Shown here one piece after another: positions 13,956 to 23,876 of a DNA stretch of 64,000 bases (positions within the stretch are counted from its first letter, which is position 1; every line of letters starts with the position of its first letter). The position numbers were made by a program, and so were the translations under genes. The notes beneath the pieces were generated by a model. That model did no database searches, was not told the DNA's origin, and saw nothing but the letters and a program-made list of their open reading frames with translations. The stretch covers positions 34,022 to 98,021 of the forward strand of contig JBGQBN010000010.1 in assembly GCA_041494805.1 (NCBI GenBank), given 5' to 3'. Origin of the DNA: JBGQBN01 sp041494805. Lineage in GTDB: Bacteria > Acidobacteriota > Terriglobia > Terriglobales > Acidobacteriaceae.

Positions 13956-16136
13956 ATGCAACGCCTGCTCCGCCTTGCACTTGCCATTGCTTCGCTGTTT
14001 GCTCCGTTCCTGACGCTGGCCCAATCCACGCCACCGGCGACGCCGGTTCGCGAAGTGACCGACGAATATTTTGGGATCAAGGTGGTTGATCCCTACCGTT
14101 GGCTGGAGAACACTTCGGACGCAGAAGTCATCGCCTGGATGAAGGCGCAGAACGACTACACGCATGCGGTGCTCGCCCGCATTCCGGGGCGTGACCAACT
14201 GCTGGAGCGCATCAAGGCGCTGGACAACGCCGGCAGTGTGGTCTCGGGGCTGCAGGTGTGGGGCGGCCGCTATTTCTATTACAAGACTGAGCCCGGCTCG
14301 GACAACCGCAAACTCTACGTGCGCGACAGTTTGAACGCGCCGGAACGTTTGCTGGTCGATCCCGAGAAGCTGACCACGGCGGACGGCAAGCACTACTCCA
14401 TCGATTACTTTCAGCCTTCGCTGGACGGCAAGTACATGGCCTACGGAATTTCTCCGGGAGGTTCGGAGGAGAGCGTCCTGCACGTGCTGGAGAGTGCCAC
14501 TGGCAAGGTGTTGAGTGACACCATCGATCGCGCCCAGTTTGGTTCGCCCAGCTGGCTGCCGGATGGGAATTCCTTCTTTTATACCCGCACGCAGAAGCTG
14601 GGTCCGGATGCGCCGCCCACTGCGCGCTATCAGAAACTGCGGGTCTATCACCACGTGCTGGGCGGCGATCCCGAAAAAGAGGCGGCGGTATTCGGCTACG
14701 ATGTGTCACCCAACGTGAAGGTCGAGGATGACGACTTTTCCGTGCTCGCGTACTCGCCGGGCGCCCCCACATACCTTGTGGGGCTTGTGATCCACGGCGT
14801 GAAGCGGGAACTGGATGTGTACGCCGTTGCCCTGGAATCGAATCCCGGCGCCAAGACCGCCTGGAAGAAAATCGCGGATGAAGGCGATGCAGTTACCGGT
14901 CTTGATGTCCACGGCGATCAGATCTACCTGCTCTCCCACCAGGACGCTTCGCGCTTCAAAGTGCTGCGCACCAGTCTGGCGAATCCCGACGTCGCGCATG
15001 CCACTGTGGTGGTGCCGCCGAGCGAGGCTGTGGTCACCAATATCACCGCAGGCGGGGACGCGCTCTATGTGCAGGACTTGGATGGAGGGCTCGGCAAGCT
15101 GCGGCGTGTGCCCTATTCCGGCGGTACGGCTCAGCCGGTGACGCTGCCGTTTGCGGGCGCCATTCAGGCGCTGGTCACCAATCCGACGGAAGCGGGCGCT
15201 TGGGTAGAGATGGTTTCGTGGACTAAGTCTCCGTTGTGGTATGCGCTCGAGGCGAAGTCGGGGAAGGCGACGGACACGGGGCTGGTGCCACCTTCGCCGG
15301 TGGATTTCTCACAGATCGAATCGGAGGAGGTCAAGGCCAAGAGCGCGGACGGGACCATGGTGCCGCTGTCCATTATTCACAAACGCGGAATGGCCCTCGA
15401 TGGTTCCCATCCTACCTGGCTGGAAGGTTACGGAGCTTACGGCATCACCATTGATCCCGCGTTCCGTCCCACGTGGCTGGCATTTCTCGAGCGAGGCGGA
15501 GTGTTTGCCGTGGCTCACGTGCGCGGCGGGGGCGAGTACGGTGAGGACTGGCACGTCGGCGGGCAGAAGCTTACCAAACAGCACACCATTGATGACTTTA
15601 TCGCCGGGGCGCAATACCTGATCGAGCACAAGTACACTTCGCCGGCGCATCTGGCAGGTGAAGGAACGAGTGCGGGGGGGATTACGATTGGTGGCGCGAT
15701 TACCCAGCATCCCGAGTTGTTCGGAGCGGCACTGATCCGCGTGGGCGATTCAGACTCGCTCCGATCAGAGCTCATGGCCAGCGGTCCGGCCAATATTCCC
15801 GAGTTCGGCACAGTAAAAGAAGCCGACGGCTTCAAGGCGCTCTTCGCCATGGACGCTTATCAGCACGTCAAGCCCGATAGCAAGTATCCGGCGATATTGC
15901 TTACCACGGGAGCGAACGATCCGCGAGTGGCGCCCTGGCAGGCGGCCAAGATGACGGCCCGCCTGCAGGCTTCCACCGGCAGCGGCAAGCCCGTGCTGTT
16001 GCGAGTGGATTACGATGCAGGACATGGACTGGGATCGACCAAGTCGCAGCGCGACGCCGAACTGGCCGACGAGATCGCGTTTCTGTTCTGGCAGTTGGGC
16101 GCCACCGAAGGCCAGCCAGCGGGAGGACAGAAGTAG
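13956..16136 (+). CDS. Secreted prolyl oligopeptidase family serine peptidase (S9)
   Basis: 726 aa from the ATG at 13956 (GAGGAA upstream), with signal peptide MQRLLRLALAIASLFAPFLT ending LAQ. The prolyl-oligopeptidase N-terminus is clear (DEYFGIKVVDPYRWLENTSD), followed by a seven-bladed propeller (about 90-440) and the alpha/beta-hydrolase domain. Catalytic Ser lies in GEGTSAGG at about residue 572, Asp in NDPRV, His in DAGHGLG. GGVFAVAHVRGGGEYGEDWH is the conserved POP signature. It would cleave short Pro-containing peptides in the periplasm or outside. Monocistronic by context. Confidence 0.92.
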   Translation: MQRLLRLALAIASLFAPFLTLAQSTPPATPVREVTDEYFGIKVVDPYRWLENTSDAEVIAWMKAQNDYTHAVLARIPGRDQLLERIKALDNAGSVVSGLQVWGGRYFYYKTEPGSDNRKLYVRDSLNAPERLLVDPEKLTTADGKHYSIDYFQPSLDGKYMAYGISPGGSEESVLHVLESATGKVLSDTIDRAQFGSPSWLPDGNSFFYTRTQKLGPDAPPTARYQKLRVYHHVLGGDPEKEAAVFGYDVSPNVKVEDDDFSVLAYSPGAPTYLVGLVIHGVKRELDVYAVALESNPGAKTAWKKIADEGDAVTGLDVHGDQIYLLSHQDASRFKVLRTSLANPDVAHATVVVPPSEAVVTNITAGGDALYVQDLDGGLGKLRRVPYSGGTAQPVTLPFAGAIQALVTNPTEAGAWVEMVSWTKSPLWYALEAKSGKATDTGLVPPSPVDFSQIESEEVKAKSADGTMVPLSIIHKRGMALDGSHPTWLEGYGAYGITIDPAFRPTWLAFLERGGVFAVAHVRGGGEYGEDWHVGGQKLTKQHTIDDFIAGAQYLIEHKYTSPAHLAGEGTSAGGITIGGAITQHPELFGAALIRVGDSDSLRSELMASGPANIPEFGTVKEADGFKALFAMDAYQHVKPDSKYPAILLTTGANDPRVAPWQAAKMTARLQASTGSGKPVLLRVDYDAGHGLGSTKSQRDAELADEIAFLFWQLGATEGQPAGGQK

Positions 16137-16602
16137 GCTGCGCTATTCAGAGTTTCGCAGCCATGTTTCTGCCATGAGTTTGCCAAGGACGCGCGCAGCA
16201 GACTCTCGCACTTGGGCCCTGCACCCAAATCTCTTTTACACAATTCGAATGAATTCCAACTTTGGAAGTTAATACCCTCCCCTCTGTATGAGAAAGCGGA
16301 AAAAGGACATAGAGCCTCAACATAACGCCACGATGGAACGTAGCATGGCTGTGAGTAGCAGCGTCTACTATCTTGCAACCCAGTCTCACCTTTTCTGAAT
16401 CATAACGTCTAAGTTAGCAACAGGTTCCAGGTGCACGCCGCACCCCTAATCTCGTGACGGAACCGGACAAGTTGCAGGGCGGGCGGAATCAGGTCCAGTT
16501 TGAGGGAACGAGTGGGCAACGGTTTGCGTATCCCAGCCCAGGGGTAGTGTATTTAGAGCGGTGTGCGGGGATCGGCAGGGTAATGGGCTCCGGAGGTGTG
16601 GT
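16137..16602. other. Intergenic region, no gene seen
   Basis: 466 bp between the peptidase and the wHTH gene. Short frames exist on both strands without recognisable features. The last 20 bp carry the strong Shine-Dalgarno GGAGG (16592-16596) of the next gene. Confidence 0.4.
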
Positions 16603-17133
16603 ATGGAAAATGGGCGGGGTGGTAGCAACGGAAACAAGAACCTTCCAGGCAGGAATGATCCGCATGTGCAAGAGGTAGTAAAGGCCGCGCACGAAGAACT
16701 CAGGCAGCTCATGCTGCAGCGTGCGGAGGTCATGAAGCGGATCGGAACCGTCAAACAAACGATCGTTGGATTGGCCAACCTATTCGGCGATGAAGTGCTT
16801 AGTGAAGAGTTGCTGGAACTGGTGGACCGCAAGAGTGGGGGACGGCAGCCGGGATTCACGAAAGCTTGCCGGATGGTACTGATGGAGGCGGAACGGCCAC
16901 TGGGGGCGCGCGAGGTGTGTGAGCAGATCCAACAGCGCATCCCTCCGGTTTTGCTGCGGCACAAGGATCCACTGGCGTCGGTGACCACGGTGCTGAACCG
17001 GCTGGTGGAATACGGCGAAGCGCGAACCGTGGTCCGCGAGAACGGGCGGCGGGCGTGGCAGTGGGTTTCAGATCCCGAGAACAGCAGTTTCGGGCGTCCC
17101 CGCGGCAGCGAAAACGTCGTGCCGGGATTGTGA
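16603..17133 (+). CDS. Winged-helix-like DNA-binding protein, unknown
   Basis: 176 aa. GGAGG 6 nt before ATG at 16603. N-terminal tail is Gly/Asn-rich; residues about 25-65 form a helix (AAHEELRQLMLQRAEVMKRI, then GTVKQTIVGLANLFG). The C-terminal part (about 85-150) looks like a winged helix: MEAERPLGAREVCEQIQQRI, then HKDPLASVTTVLNRLVEYGE and ENGRRAWQW for the wing. Similar short HTH proteins occur in several copies in acidobacteria. Target unknown. Confidence 0.7.
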   Translation: MENGRGGSNGNKNLPGRNDPHVQEVVKAAHEELRQLMLQRAEVMKRIGTVKQTIVGLANLFGDEVLSEELLELVDRKSGGRQPGFTKACRMVLMEAERPLGAREVCEQIQQRIPPVLLRHKDPLASVTTVLNRLVEYGEARTVVRENGRRAWQWVSDPENSSFGRPRGSENVVPGL

Positions 17134-17153
17134 CCAGACGATCATAGGTGTAG

Positions 17154-17175
17154 GGACAGCCGCCCTCGGCTGTCC
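17154..17175. terminator. Hairpin between convergent genes
   Basis: Perfect 9-bp stem GGACAGCCG / CGGCTGTCC with loop CCCT, between the 3' ends of the wHTH gene (+) and the ABC operon (-). No long T-run, so terminator function is tentative; it may also be a dispersed palindromic element. Confidence 0.45.
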
Positions 17176-17250
17176 AGCTGAGCGAAGCTCGGCCCTCTCC
17201 GCTAGAGCTACGTCAAGATCAGAATGCGGGCGAGGGCTGTTCTTCCTGAC

Positions 17251-17964
17251 CTAAGCCGGCGGCAGCAACATTCCCTTTTCCAGATGCCGAGTGACGTGCG
17301 CGTAGGAAGCCGCATGGGGATCATGCGTTACCATCACAACGGTTTTGTGAAAATCCTCATTTAGACGTTTGAGGATCTCGAGCACTTCGGTGGCGGAGTG
17401 GCTGTCGAGGTCGCCGGTGGGCTCGTCGGCGAGCAGCAGGGTGGGGTCGCTGACGATGGCGCGGGCGATGGCCACGCGCTGTTCCTGTCCGCCCGAGAGC
17501 TGCTTGGGAAGGTGGTTCACGCGGTCTTCCAGGCCAACCAGTTTCAGGGCGGTCATCACGTGCTCACGTCGTTGCTGTGCGTTGAGCTTGGTGAGCAGGA
17601 GCGGCAGTTCGACATTTTCGAAGGCGGTGAGCACGGGAATCAGATTGAACGTCTGGAAGACGTAGCCGATGTGCTCGTTGCGCCAGTGGGCGGACTGGGA
17701 ATCGCTGAAGCGGAAAATGTTCTCGCCCAGCACCAGCAGTTCACCCGAGGTGGGCCCGTCGATGGCGGCGATCATATTCAGCAGCGTAGTCTTGCCCGAG
17801 CCGGAAGGACCCATGAGGGCAAGAAACTCTCCGGTGGCAATTTCGATGGAAACATCGTCTAGCGCTTTCACTTCGAAGGCGTCGCGCTTGAAAATCTTGC
17901 TGACGTTGCTCGCCTGGACGACCTTGGTCTGAGTGGCGGTACGTGGAAGAGTAGCTGTGCTCAT
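17251..17964 (-). CDS. ABC transporter ATPase, MacB/LolD-like
   Basis: 237 aa cytoplasmic ATPase. Walker A GPSGSGKTTLLN, Q-loop YVFQTFNLIPVLTAFEN, signature LSGGQEQRVAIARAI, Walker B LLLADEPTGDLD and H-loop VMVTHDP are all intact. The signature carries E where LolD/MacB commonly have Q (LSGGQQQR). It is the last gene of a four-gene minus-strand operon: permease, permease, HlyD-like adaptor, ATPase. Drives the two FtsX-type permeases; substrate unknown. Confidence 0.9.
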   Translation of the reverse strand: MSTATLPRTATQTKVVQASNVSKIFKRDAFEVKALDDVSIEIATGEFLALMGPSGSGKTTLLNMIAAIDGPTSGELLVLGENIFRFSDSQSAHWRNEHIGYVFQTFNLIPVLTAFENVELPLLLTKLNAQQRREHVMTALKLVGLEDRVNHLPKQLSGGQEQRVAIARAIVSDPTLLLADEPTGDLDSHSATEVLEILKRLNEDFHKTVVMVTHDPHAASYAHVTRHLEKGMLLPPA

Positions 17965-17966
17965 GA

Positions 17967-19325
17967 TTATCCCTTAATCTTGATTTTGTCGCCGTCTTTC
18001 AGATCTTGCGGGGCCGTGGTGATGACGTCCTCGCCTCCGTTCAGGCCTTGCACCAGCAGACCGCCACTGCGTTGGGACAAGACCTTTACCTCCCGCATCA
18101 GGGCTTTGCCGTTGAAGGCCAGGAAGACAACTTTCTTGCCGTTGCGATCACGGAGCGCGGTCGCGGGCACGAAGACACCTTGAGGCTGAGAGCCCGTGCC
18201 CTTTGCTTCGTTGGCTTGGAACTTGACCGTCGCGTTCATCTCCGGACGCAAATACGCGTCCGGGTTCAGAATCTGAGTCTTGATTTGCACGGTGGCCTTC
18301 TGGCGGTTGGCCTCGGGTGAAATCTCGGCGATGATGCCGTCGTACTTGCGGTCAGGAAACGCATCTACCGTGACGATACCCTTCTGGTTGTGACCGAGTT
18401 TGGCAAAGTCATCCTGGGCAATGTCGAGTTCGACCTGCAGATCGTTCAAGTCGGCCAGTGCCACTACCGATCCTTGCGGGCCACCTTCCGCGGAGCTGGC
18501 AAACTGGGCGGTGATCAGTTCGCCTTTTTCGGCCGTGCGCTCAAGAATAGTGCCGGTGACTGGGGCCCGAATCAGCGTGGCATCCAACAGTGACTTGGCG
18601 TAAGCTTCCTGCCCCTCGGCCTGGGTCAGCGCCCCTTTGGCGCGAGCGATCTCTTCAGCGCGAGGGCCGAGCTTATACAACTGGAAGGTTTTCTCCAGAG
18701 AATTCACCCGCTGCTGGTCGGCCTCAAATTTGGCGGTGGTGTCATCGAGGGCCTGTTTGGAGAGCACACCTTGTCCGGCCAGATCTTTGGTCCGGTCGAG
18801 CGTGAGCTTATCGTTGGCCAGGGTGGCACGAGCTTCGTCCAGATTGTGCTGGGCTTGCTGAATTTCCTCGGGGCGGGAGCCATTCTGCAGTTCCTGCAGA
18901 TACGCTCTCGCATTTTCTGCCGCGCCGTGGGCTTGCTGGTACTGGGCACGGAATTCGTCATCTTCCAGGCGGACGAGGACCTGGCCTTCCTTGACCTTGT
19001 CGCCTTTCTCTACGCCGATCCAGGCTACGCGGCCAGTGACTTTTGAGTTCACGTTGATCTTGTGGTGGGCCACGATGTAGCCGCTGGCGGAGAGAACGAT
19101 TCCTCCGACCTCTCCGCTTTCCGCGGTCGCCCGCGCGACGTCGACCTCTAGAGCATCCGCTGAAAACAGACGGTAGGCGAGTACGCTCAGGCTTAGGAGT
19201 GCCACTACGGCAATCCCTATGATGATGTAGCGCCGAGCCCAGACGGGGGGCTCGCCTCCGTCGGCTGGCGACGAGCGATCAATGCGCAGACCATGGAGTT
19301 CTTCGTGTTTGGCGTCAATGGGCAT
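17967..19325 (-). CDS. HlyD/MacA-type periplasmic adaptor protein
   Basis: 452 aa. Single N-terminal TM at about residues 30-50 (RYIIIGIAVVALLSLSVLAY). Barrel-sandwich halves: SGYIVAHHKINVNSKVTGRV, and LIRAPVTGTILERTAEKGEL after the hairpin. A long alpha-helical hairpin lies between (about 120-235, repeated EEIQQAQHNLDEARATLAND). Beta-barrel and membrane-proximal domains follow (about 270-450, VFVPATALRDRNGKKVVFLA). It links the inner-membrane permeases to an outer-membrane channel; no TolC gene is adjacent. Two bp separate it from the ATPase start. Confidence 0.9.
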   Translation of the reverse strand: MPIDAKHEELHGLRIDRSSPADGGEPPVWARRYIIIGIAVVALLSLSVLAYRLFSADALEVDVARATAESGEVGGIVLSASGYIVAHHKINVNSKVTGRVAWIGVEKGDKVKEGQVLVRLEDDEFRAQYQQAHGAAENARAYLQELQNGSRPEEIQQAQHNLDEARATLANDKLTLDRTKDLAGQGVLSKQALDDTTAKFEADQQRVNSLEKTFQLYKLGPRAEEIARAKGALTQAEGQEAYAKSLLDATLIRAPVTGTILERTAEKGELITAQFASSAEGGPQGSVVALADLNDLQVELDIAQDDFAKLGHNQKGIVTVDAFPDRKYDGIIAEISPEANRQKATVQIKTQILNPDAYLRPEMNATVKFQANEAKGTGSQPQGVFVPATALRDRNGKKVVFLAFNGKALMREVKVLSQRSGGLLVQGLNGGEDVITTAPQDLKDGDKIKIKG

Positions 19326-19348
19326 TTTGTCTAAAGATGACTACGCAT

Positions 19349-20512
19349 CTAGCCGCGCAACGCATTCAGGATGTTCTGCCGGGCGGCATGCCATGCCGGA
19401 GCCATGCCCCCAAACAGCCCCATGACGACGGCGAAAATGGTTGCACTCATGACGACCCTCGTGGTCATGCGCAGACTAAACACGGCCTCGCTGAACGTCA
19501 CAGGATTGGACGTGCCCGTGGTCATGCCATTGAACGGCAACATCAGCACGATGCCAACCGTCGCTCCAAGCAAGGCCAGCATCAGCGACTCCAGAACAAA
19601 CGAAGTCAAGATGCTGGGGCGCGAAAAGCCCAGCACCCGCAGGGTCGCAATCTCCCGGGAGCGGTAAGCAACCGCCGCGTACATGGTGTTCATGGCGGCG
19701 AAGCAGGAGCCGACGGCCATCACGAAGGCCACGACAAATCCCACAAACTTGATGGGTCCTCCAGTGCTCGTCTGCTGGGCGTAGTAATCAGGTTCCAGCA
19801 TACCGTTGAGTTTCAACCTTTGGTCGTCCGTGACCTGGTTCTTCAGGGCATTGGCAGAGAGCTGGTCGGTCGCGCGAATCAGGACCGACGAATACGTCGT
19901 CCTGTCGAAATCGGATGCGAGCTGGTTGACGTCGGCCCAGACCTCGGATTCGTGCGCCGAGCCGCCGGAATCAAAAATGCCTACAACTTGCCAGGGACCC
20001 TTGCCGATCCAGATGGAGTCACCGATATTGGCTTGACCAAAGCGCTGGTGCACAGACTTGCTTACCACGATTTCCCGTTGCCCGGGAGTGAACCAGCGGC
20101 CAGCGGCAAGCTTCACCTCCGGACGCATCTGAATCCCCTGCGACGTGAGGAACCGGACAGTGACATTAGTTTCTCCGGTCCCATCGAGCCTGGGCAAAAC
20201 AATGACCAAAATGTCCTCGCCTGAAACCATCGGATCTCCCTGGCTGTTGCGTGCGATCCCGGGCAGGTCCCTAATCACCTGCATGGCGTCGCGATCCACG
20301 CCTCCCGCAGCCAACTCGGAGTTAGATCCCTTGCGCAGCACGAGTACGTTGTTGGGATCACCGCTAGTGGTGAAGGCGTCACGCAAGCCGGCAAGCAGGG
20401 CCAGGATAAAAATGGCGGTGGCCACGGTGAGCGCAATGCCCAGCGCAGTCATCACTGTCGCGCCCTTGCGCAGCACCAGGTTGCGGATGTTATAGGAAAT
20501 GGGAACTGCCAT
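19349..20512 (-). CDS. FtsX/MacB-type ABC transporter permease (second)
   Basis: 387 aa. Start: ATG at 20512 (MAVPISYNIRNLVLRKG) behind GGAGAG is preferred over an upstream GTG. TM1 about residues 18-40 (VMTALGIALTVATAIFILAL), a large periplasmic MacB_PCD domain (about 45-260), then three TMs: FVGFVVAFVMAVGSCFAAMN, SFVLESLMLALLGATVGIVL and VVMSATIFAVVMGLFGGMAP. The final helix ends PAWHAARQNILNALRG, typical of this family. Starts 12 bp after the first permease stop. Confidence 0.9.
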   Translation of the reverse strand: MAVPISYNIRNLVLRKGATVMTALGIALTVATAIFILALLAGLRDAFTTSGDPNNVLVLRKGSNSELAAGGVDRDAMQVIRDLPGIARNSQGDPMVSGEDILVIVLPRLDGTGETNVTVRFLTSQGIQMRPEVKLAAGRWFTPGQREIVVSKSVHQRFGQANIGDSIWIGKGPWQVVGIFDSGGSAHESEVWADVNQLASDFDRTTYSSVLIRATDQLSANALKNQVTDDQRLKLNGMLEPDYYAQQTSTGGPIKFVGFVVAFVMAVGSCFAAMNTMYAAVAYRSREIATLRVLGFSRPSILTSFVLESLMLALLGATVGIVLMLPFNGMTTGTSNPVTFSEAVFSLRMTTRVVMSATIFAVVMGLFGGMAPAWHAARQNILNALRG

Positions 20513-20524
20513 TCGTCTCTCCAC

Positions 20525-21676
20525 TCAACCGATGTGCCGTAATCCTTCCACGATATTGCCTCGCGAGGCATGGTAGGCCGGCACAAAGGCGCTCACGAAT
20601 CCAACCGTCGCTGCCGCCAGCATCGCTACCAGCACCGTCATGCCAGTAATTTTGATGTTGCTGAAGAAGAAGCCACCCTGCGGCGATTGCGCCATGAGCC
20701 AAATAAGGCCAGGAGTTGCTATCACACCCAGCAGTCCTCCAGCTAATGCCACACTCACCGCTTCGCCAATGAACAAACCAAGGACTGTGCGCCGCGTGAA
20801 ACCCAACGTCTTGAGCACGGACACTTCCCGCGTGCGCTCACGGATCGACATCGCAATGGTATTGGCCGAAACGAGCAGTGTCGCAAAAACGACCGCCGCG
20901 CAGATGCTCAGGATGAACGCCTTCACATTTCCCATCATGGCGATCCAGCCTAGCCCGAAGGCTTTCTCGCTCTCACTCTTGGTGGCCCGGTCCGCATTCC
21001 GGAATTCCGCGTCAATCGCTTTGGCGACCTGAGGTACGGATTGCGGAGAATCGGCAAGCACGCCGTAGAATCCGACCATGCCTTTGACGGGCTTATAGGC
21101 TTCCTCTATATAGGTGTTATCGAAATACAGCGTCTCCGTCTTGGCCGGCGCGGTGAAAATTCCACGGATCGTCAACTCCAGGTCAAAGGGGAAGATGGTG
21201 CCCTTGATGAAGATGCGGTCCCCGACCTTCCACCCGTGTTGCTTGGCCAGGTCGGCGTCCACTACGCAGCCCGCACGGTCTCTTTGCCAGGCCTCGAGTT
21301 GGTCCTGCGGGATGTGAAAGTCCCTATATACCGAAAACAACTCCTGCGGGTCGGTGCCAAACTGGGCGAACTGCTTCTCCTTGTTGGCATCTTTGTACGT
21401 TCCGCCAAACCATCTTTCCGGAACTACGCTCTTGACCCCGGGAAGAGCACGGATCTTTTCCCGATAATAGGCTGGGATGGAGAAGACCAGCGATACTTTA
21501 TTGCGCACAATCACGCGCTGCGTGGATTCGGCACTACCCTCGTCAATGTAAAAAGCACGCCAGATTGTCATCATGAAGGTGAGCAGCAGCAGAGAAAAAC
21601 CGATGCTCAGCACGGTCAAGATACTGCGGCGCTTGTTGCGGAATGCATTCTTGCGGACAAAGCGAGCCAAGGTCAT
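20525..21676 (-). CDS. FtsX/MacB-type ABC transporter permease (first)
   Basis: 383 aa from ATG at 21676 (MTLARFVRKNAFRNKRRSIL), with GGAG 7 nt before; an in-frame upstream extension is unlikely. TM1 about 19-42 (LTVLSIGFSLLLLTFMMTIW), periplasmic domain, then C-terminal TMs (AFILSICAAVVFATLLVSAN, LGLFIGEAVSVALAGGLLGV, MTVLVAMLAAATVGFVSAFV). IREREVSVLKTLGF-type coupling segment is present (RERTREVSVLKTLGF). First gene of the export operon; forms a heteromeric pair with the second permease. Confidence 0.9.
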   Translation of the reverse strand: MTLARFVRKNAFRNKRRSILTVLSIGFSLLLLTFMMTIWRAFYIDEGSAESTQRVIVRNKVSLVFSIPAYYREKIRALPGVKSVVPERWFGGTYKDANKEKQFAQFGTDPQELFSVYRDFHIPQDQLEAWQRDRAGCVVDADLAKQHGWKVGDRIFIKGTIFPFDLELTIRGIFTAPAKTETLYFDNTYIEEAYKPVKGMVGFYGVLADSPQSVPQVAKAIDAEFRNADRATKSESEKAFGLGWIAMMGNVKAFILSICAAVVFATLLVSANTIAMSIRERTREVSVLKTLGFTRRTVLGLFIGEAVSVALAGGLLGVIATPGLIWLMAQSPQGGFFFSNIKITGMTVLVAMLAAATVGFVSAFVPAYHASRGNIVEGLRHIG

Positions 21677-22121
21677 GACTGAACTCCGGGAGATACCGAA
21701 CGACTCATGCCGATTGGGCATGCGGCACGATTATTAACAGGATAGACGATGAAGGCGGACTCGACAACCTGGTTCCAACAATCTGGTTCCATCTTGCCGC
21801 CTGCCACATTTTCCTGCTTCGTCGTTCCTGCTGGACACGTGCAATCCAGCATGTGGCCATTATCGTCATCTCATGGGAACGTCTGCCAGTGCAGATCGTC
21901 ACCGGGCTCTGATGACAAATGTCACCCTAGCGAGAAGCTCTCAACAAATTCCATATCTCTCTATAGAGAACGACTCCGGCCAGTAAAGGTCACGGCTTCA
22001 TTGCCAAAATTTGAGAACATTCCGACATTCCGGAGATGCAAGATCCCAGGTTGCCTGTATCTCCGGGATGCACTAGCATGGCGCACGTTGTTTCCAGGCA
22101 GTGAGCGGTCGAGGGAAGAGC
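21677..22121. promoter_or_regulatory. Divergent promoter region, ABC operon / symporter
   Basis: 445 bp between divergent transcription units. It contains the perfect palindrome TCTCTATAGAGA at 21958-21969, whose core also occurs at 13773. No convincing gene; a few short frames have no family features. GAGGGAAGAGC precedes the symporter ATG. Confidence 0.4.
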
Positions 22122-23822
22122 ATGGTCCAAACGGCGGCGCATCTCACCCACAAAACCCTGGCCGGGGTTGACATTGCCATCATCGCAATATACTTCGGTG
22201 TGATTTTTGCCATCGGCTTCTACTTCGCGCGTAAAGAACGCACCTCGACGGATTACTTCCTGGCCAGCCGCAATGTGGGTTGGTTTGCCATTGGAGCGTC
22301 ACTGTTTGTCTCCAACATTTCCACTGAGCACTTCATCGGGCTGGCGGGATCGGGCGCCACCTCGGGGCTGGCCGTAGGCCACTTCGAATGGTTGGCCTGC
22401 CTGATCCTCTTGATATTGGGCTGGGTCTTCGTCCCGTTCTACCTGCGTTCCAATGTGTTCACTATGCCGGAGTTTCTGGAGCGGCGCTTCAGCCGGTCGT
22501 GTGCGGTGTATCTGGCGGGTATCTCAATCCTGGCCTATATATTCACGAAGATTTCGGTGCATCTTTACGCCGCCGCGGTAGTGCTGGAACGGGTGGTGGG
22601 CTGGAATCCGATGACGGCGGCCATCATCCTGGTGGTTGCCACCGGCATTTACACGATTGCCGGCGGGCTGGCGGCGGTGATCTACACCGACCTGGTACAG
22701 ACCCTCATTCTGATTGCCGGGGCGGTAATACTGACCTTCATTGGCTTGCACCGGGTGGGAGGATTCGAAGGACTTCGCGCGGCGGTCCCGGCCAACTACC
22801 TTCACATGATCAAATCGGCCGCCGATCCTGAGTTTCCGTGGACTGGCATCTTTTTCGGCGCGCCCATCTTGGGTATCTGGTACTGGTGTACCGACCAGGT
22901 GATCGTGCAGCGCGTGCTCTCTGCCAAAGATGAAGGACACGCCAAGGCAGCCACCATCTTTGCCGGTTTTCTCAAGATCCTGCCCGTGTTCATGCTGGTG
23001 TTGCCGGGACTGATCGCGGTGGCTCTCTACCGCGACATGTTCAGCTTCGGAGCGAACGGACAGGTGCTGAACGGTGATATTGCGTATCCCACGCTCATCA
23101 TCAATTTGCTGCCCACCGGACTGGTGGGGCTGATGATCGCGGCCCTGCTGGCGGCGCTGATGGGAGCCATGAGTTCAGTGTTCAACTCGGCCTCCACGCT
23201 GGTCACGCTGGACTTCTATAAAAAGCTCAAGCCGGACGCGAGCGAGGTGCAACTGGTCAGCTTCGGACGTGCGGCCACGGGGCTAATGGTGATTCTGGGG
23301 CTTTTGTGGGTGCCGTTCATTCACTTGATCAGCAGCCAGCTCTACATTTATCTGCAAAGCGTGCAGGCCTACATCAGTCCGCCGATCGCGTCGTGCTTCA
23401 TTCTGGGGATTCTGTGGCCGCGGCTGAACGCGCAGGGTGCCATCAGTTCGTTGCTGACCGGTTTTGTGCTGGGTGGGGTGCGTTTCGTGCTGGAGATCAT
23501 GGACCGCGCCGCCGGTGGCCGCTTCGACAGACCGGCGATCCGCTGGTTGATTGACATGAACTTTCTCCATTACGCCATCCTGATGTTTGTGATCTGCTCA
23601 CTGGTATTGATCGGCGTGAGCTTGATGACCCCGGCCCCGGACCGCAAGAAGCTGGCTGGGCTGACCTTCGCAACCGTGGACGACAAGATGGAGGTAACGC
23701 AGGTGGCGCGGACGATTCAGTACAAACCTGCCGCCGAAACGGCGCTCGAACACAGAATGAATGTTGTGTTCAGCCTGGCCCTGTGTGCGAGCGTGGTCGG
23801 GTTGTGGATCTACTTCCGGTAG
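22122..23822 (+). CDS. Sodium:solute symporter family protein (SGLT-like)
   Basis: 566 aa, about 14 hydrophobic helices. SSS features: ARKERTSTDYFLASRNVGWF after TM1, SLFVSNISTEHFIGLAGSGA in the core, GGLAAVIYTDLVQTLILIAG, and WYWCTDQVIVQRVLSAKDEG in the core, close to vSGLT/SGLT (sugar) transporters. MAALLAALMGAMSSVFNSAS-type helix 8 with the Na2-site Ser/Thr is present (GAMSSVFNSASTLVTLD). Likely a Na+-coupled sugar importer; the exact sugar is not determined. ATG at 22122 preferred over an earlier in-frame start. The next gene lies 54 bp downstream. Confidence 0.9.
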   Translation: MVQTAAHLTHKTLAGVDIAIIAIYFGVIFAIGFYFARKERTSTDYFLASRNVGWFAIGASLFVSNISTEHFIGLAGSGATSGLAVGHFEWLACLILLILGWVFVPFYLRSNVFTMPEFLERRFSRSCAVYLAGISILAYIFTKISVHLYAAAVVLERVVGWNPMTAAIILVVATGIYTIAGGLAAVIYTDLVQTLILIAGAVILTFIGLHRVGGFEGLRAAVPANYLHMIKSAADPEFPWTGIFFGAPILGIWYWCTDQVIVQRVLSAKDEGHAKAATIFAGFLKILPVFMLVLPGLIAVALYRDMFSFGANGQVLNGDIAYPTLIINLLPTGLVGLMIAALLAALMGAMSSVFNSASTLVTLDFYKKLKPDASEVQLVSFGRAATGLMVILGLLWVPFIHLISSQLYIYLQSVQAYISPPIASCFILGILWPRLNAQGAISSLLTGFVLGGVRFVLEIMDRAAGGRFDRPAIRWLIDMNFLHYAILMFVICSLVLIGVSLMTPAPDRKKLAGLTFATVDDKMEVTQVARTIQYKPAAETALEHRMNVVFSLALCASVVGLWIYFR

Positions 23823-23876
23823 CTGAGGATGCCACGTATCCGCAGCTTGAAGCCCAACGCCACCCGGGAGGAAGCC

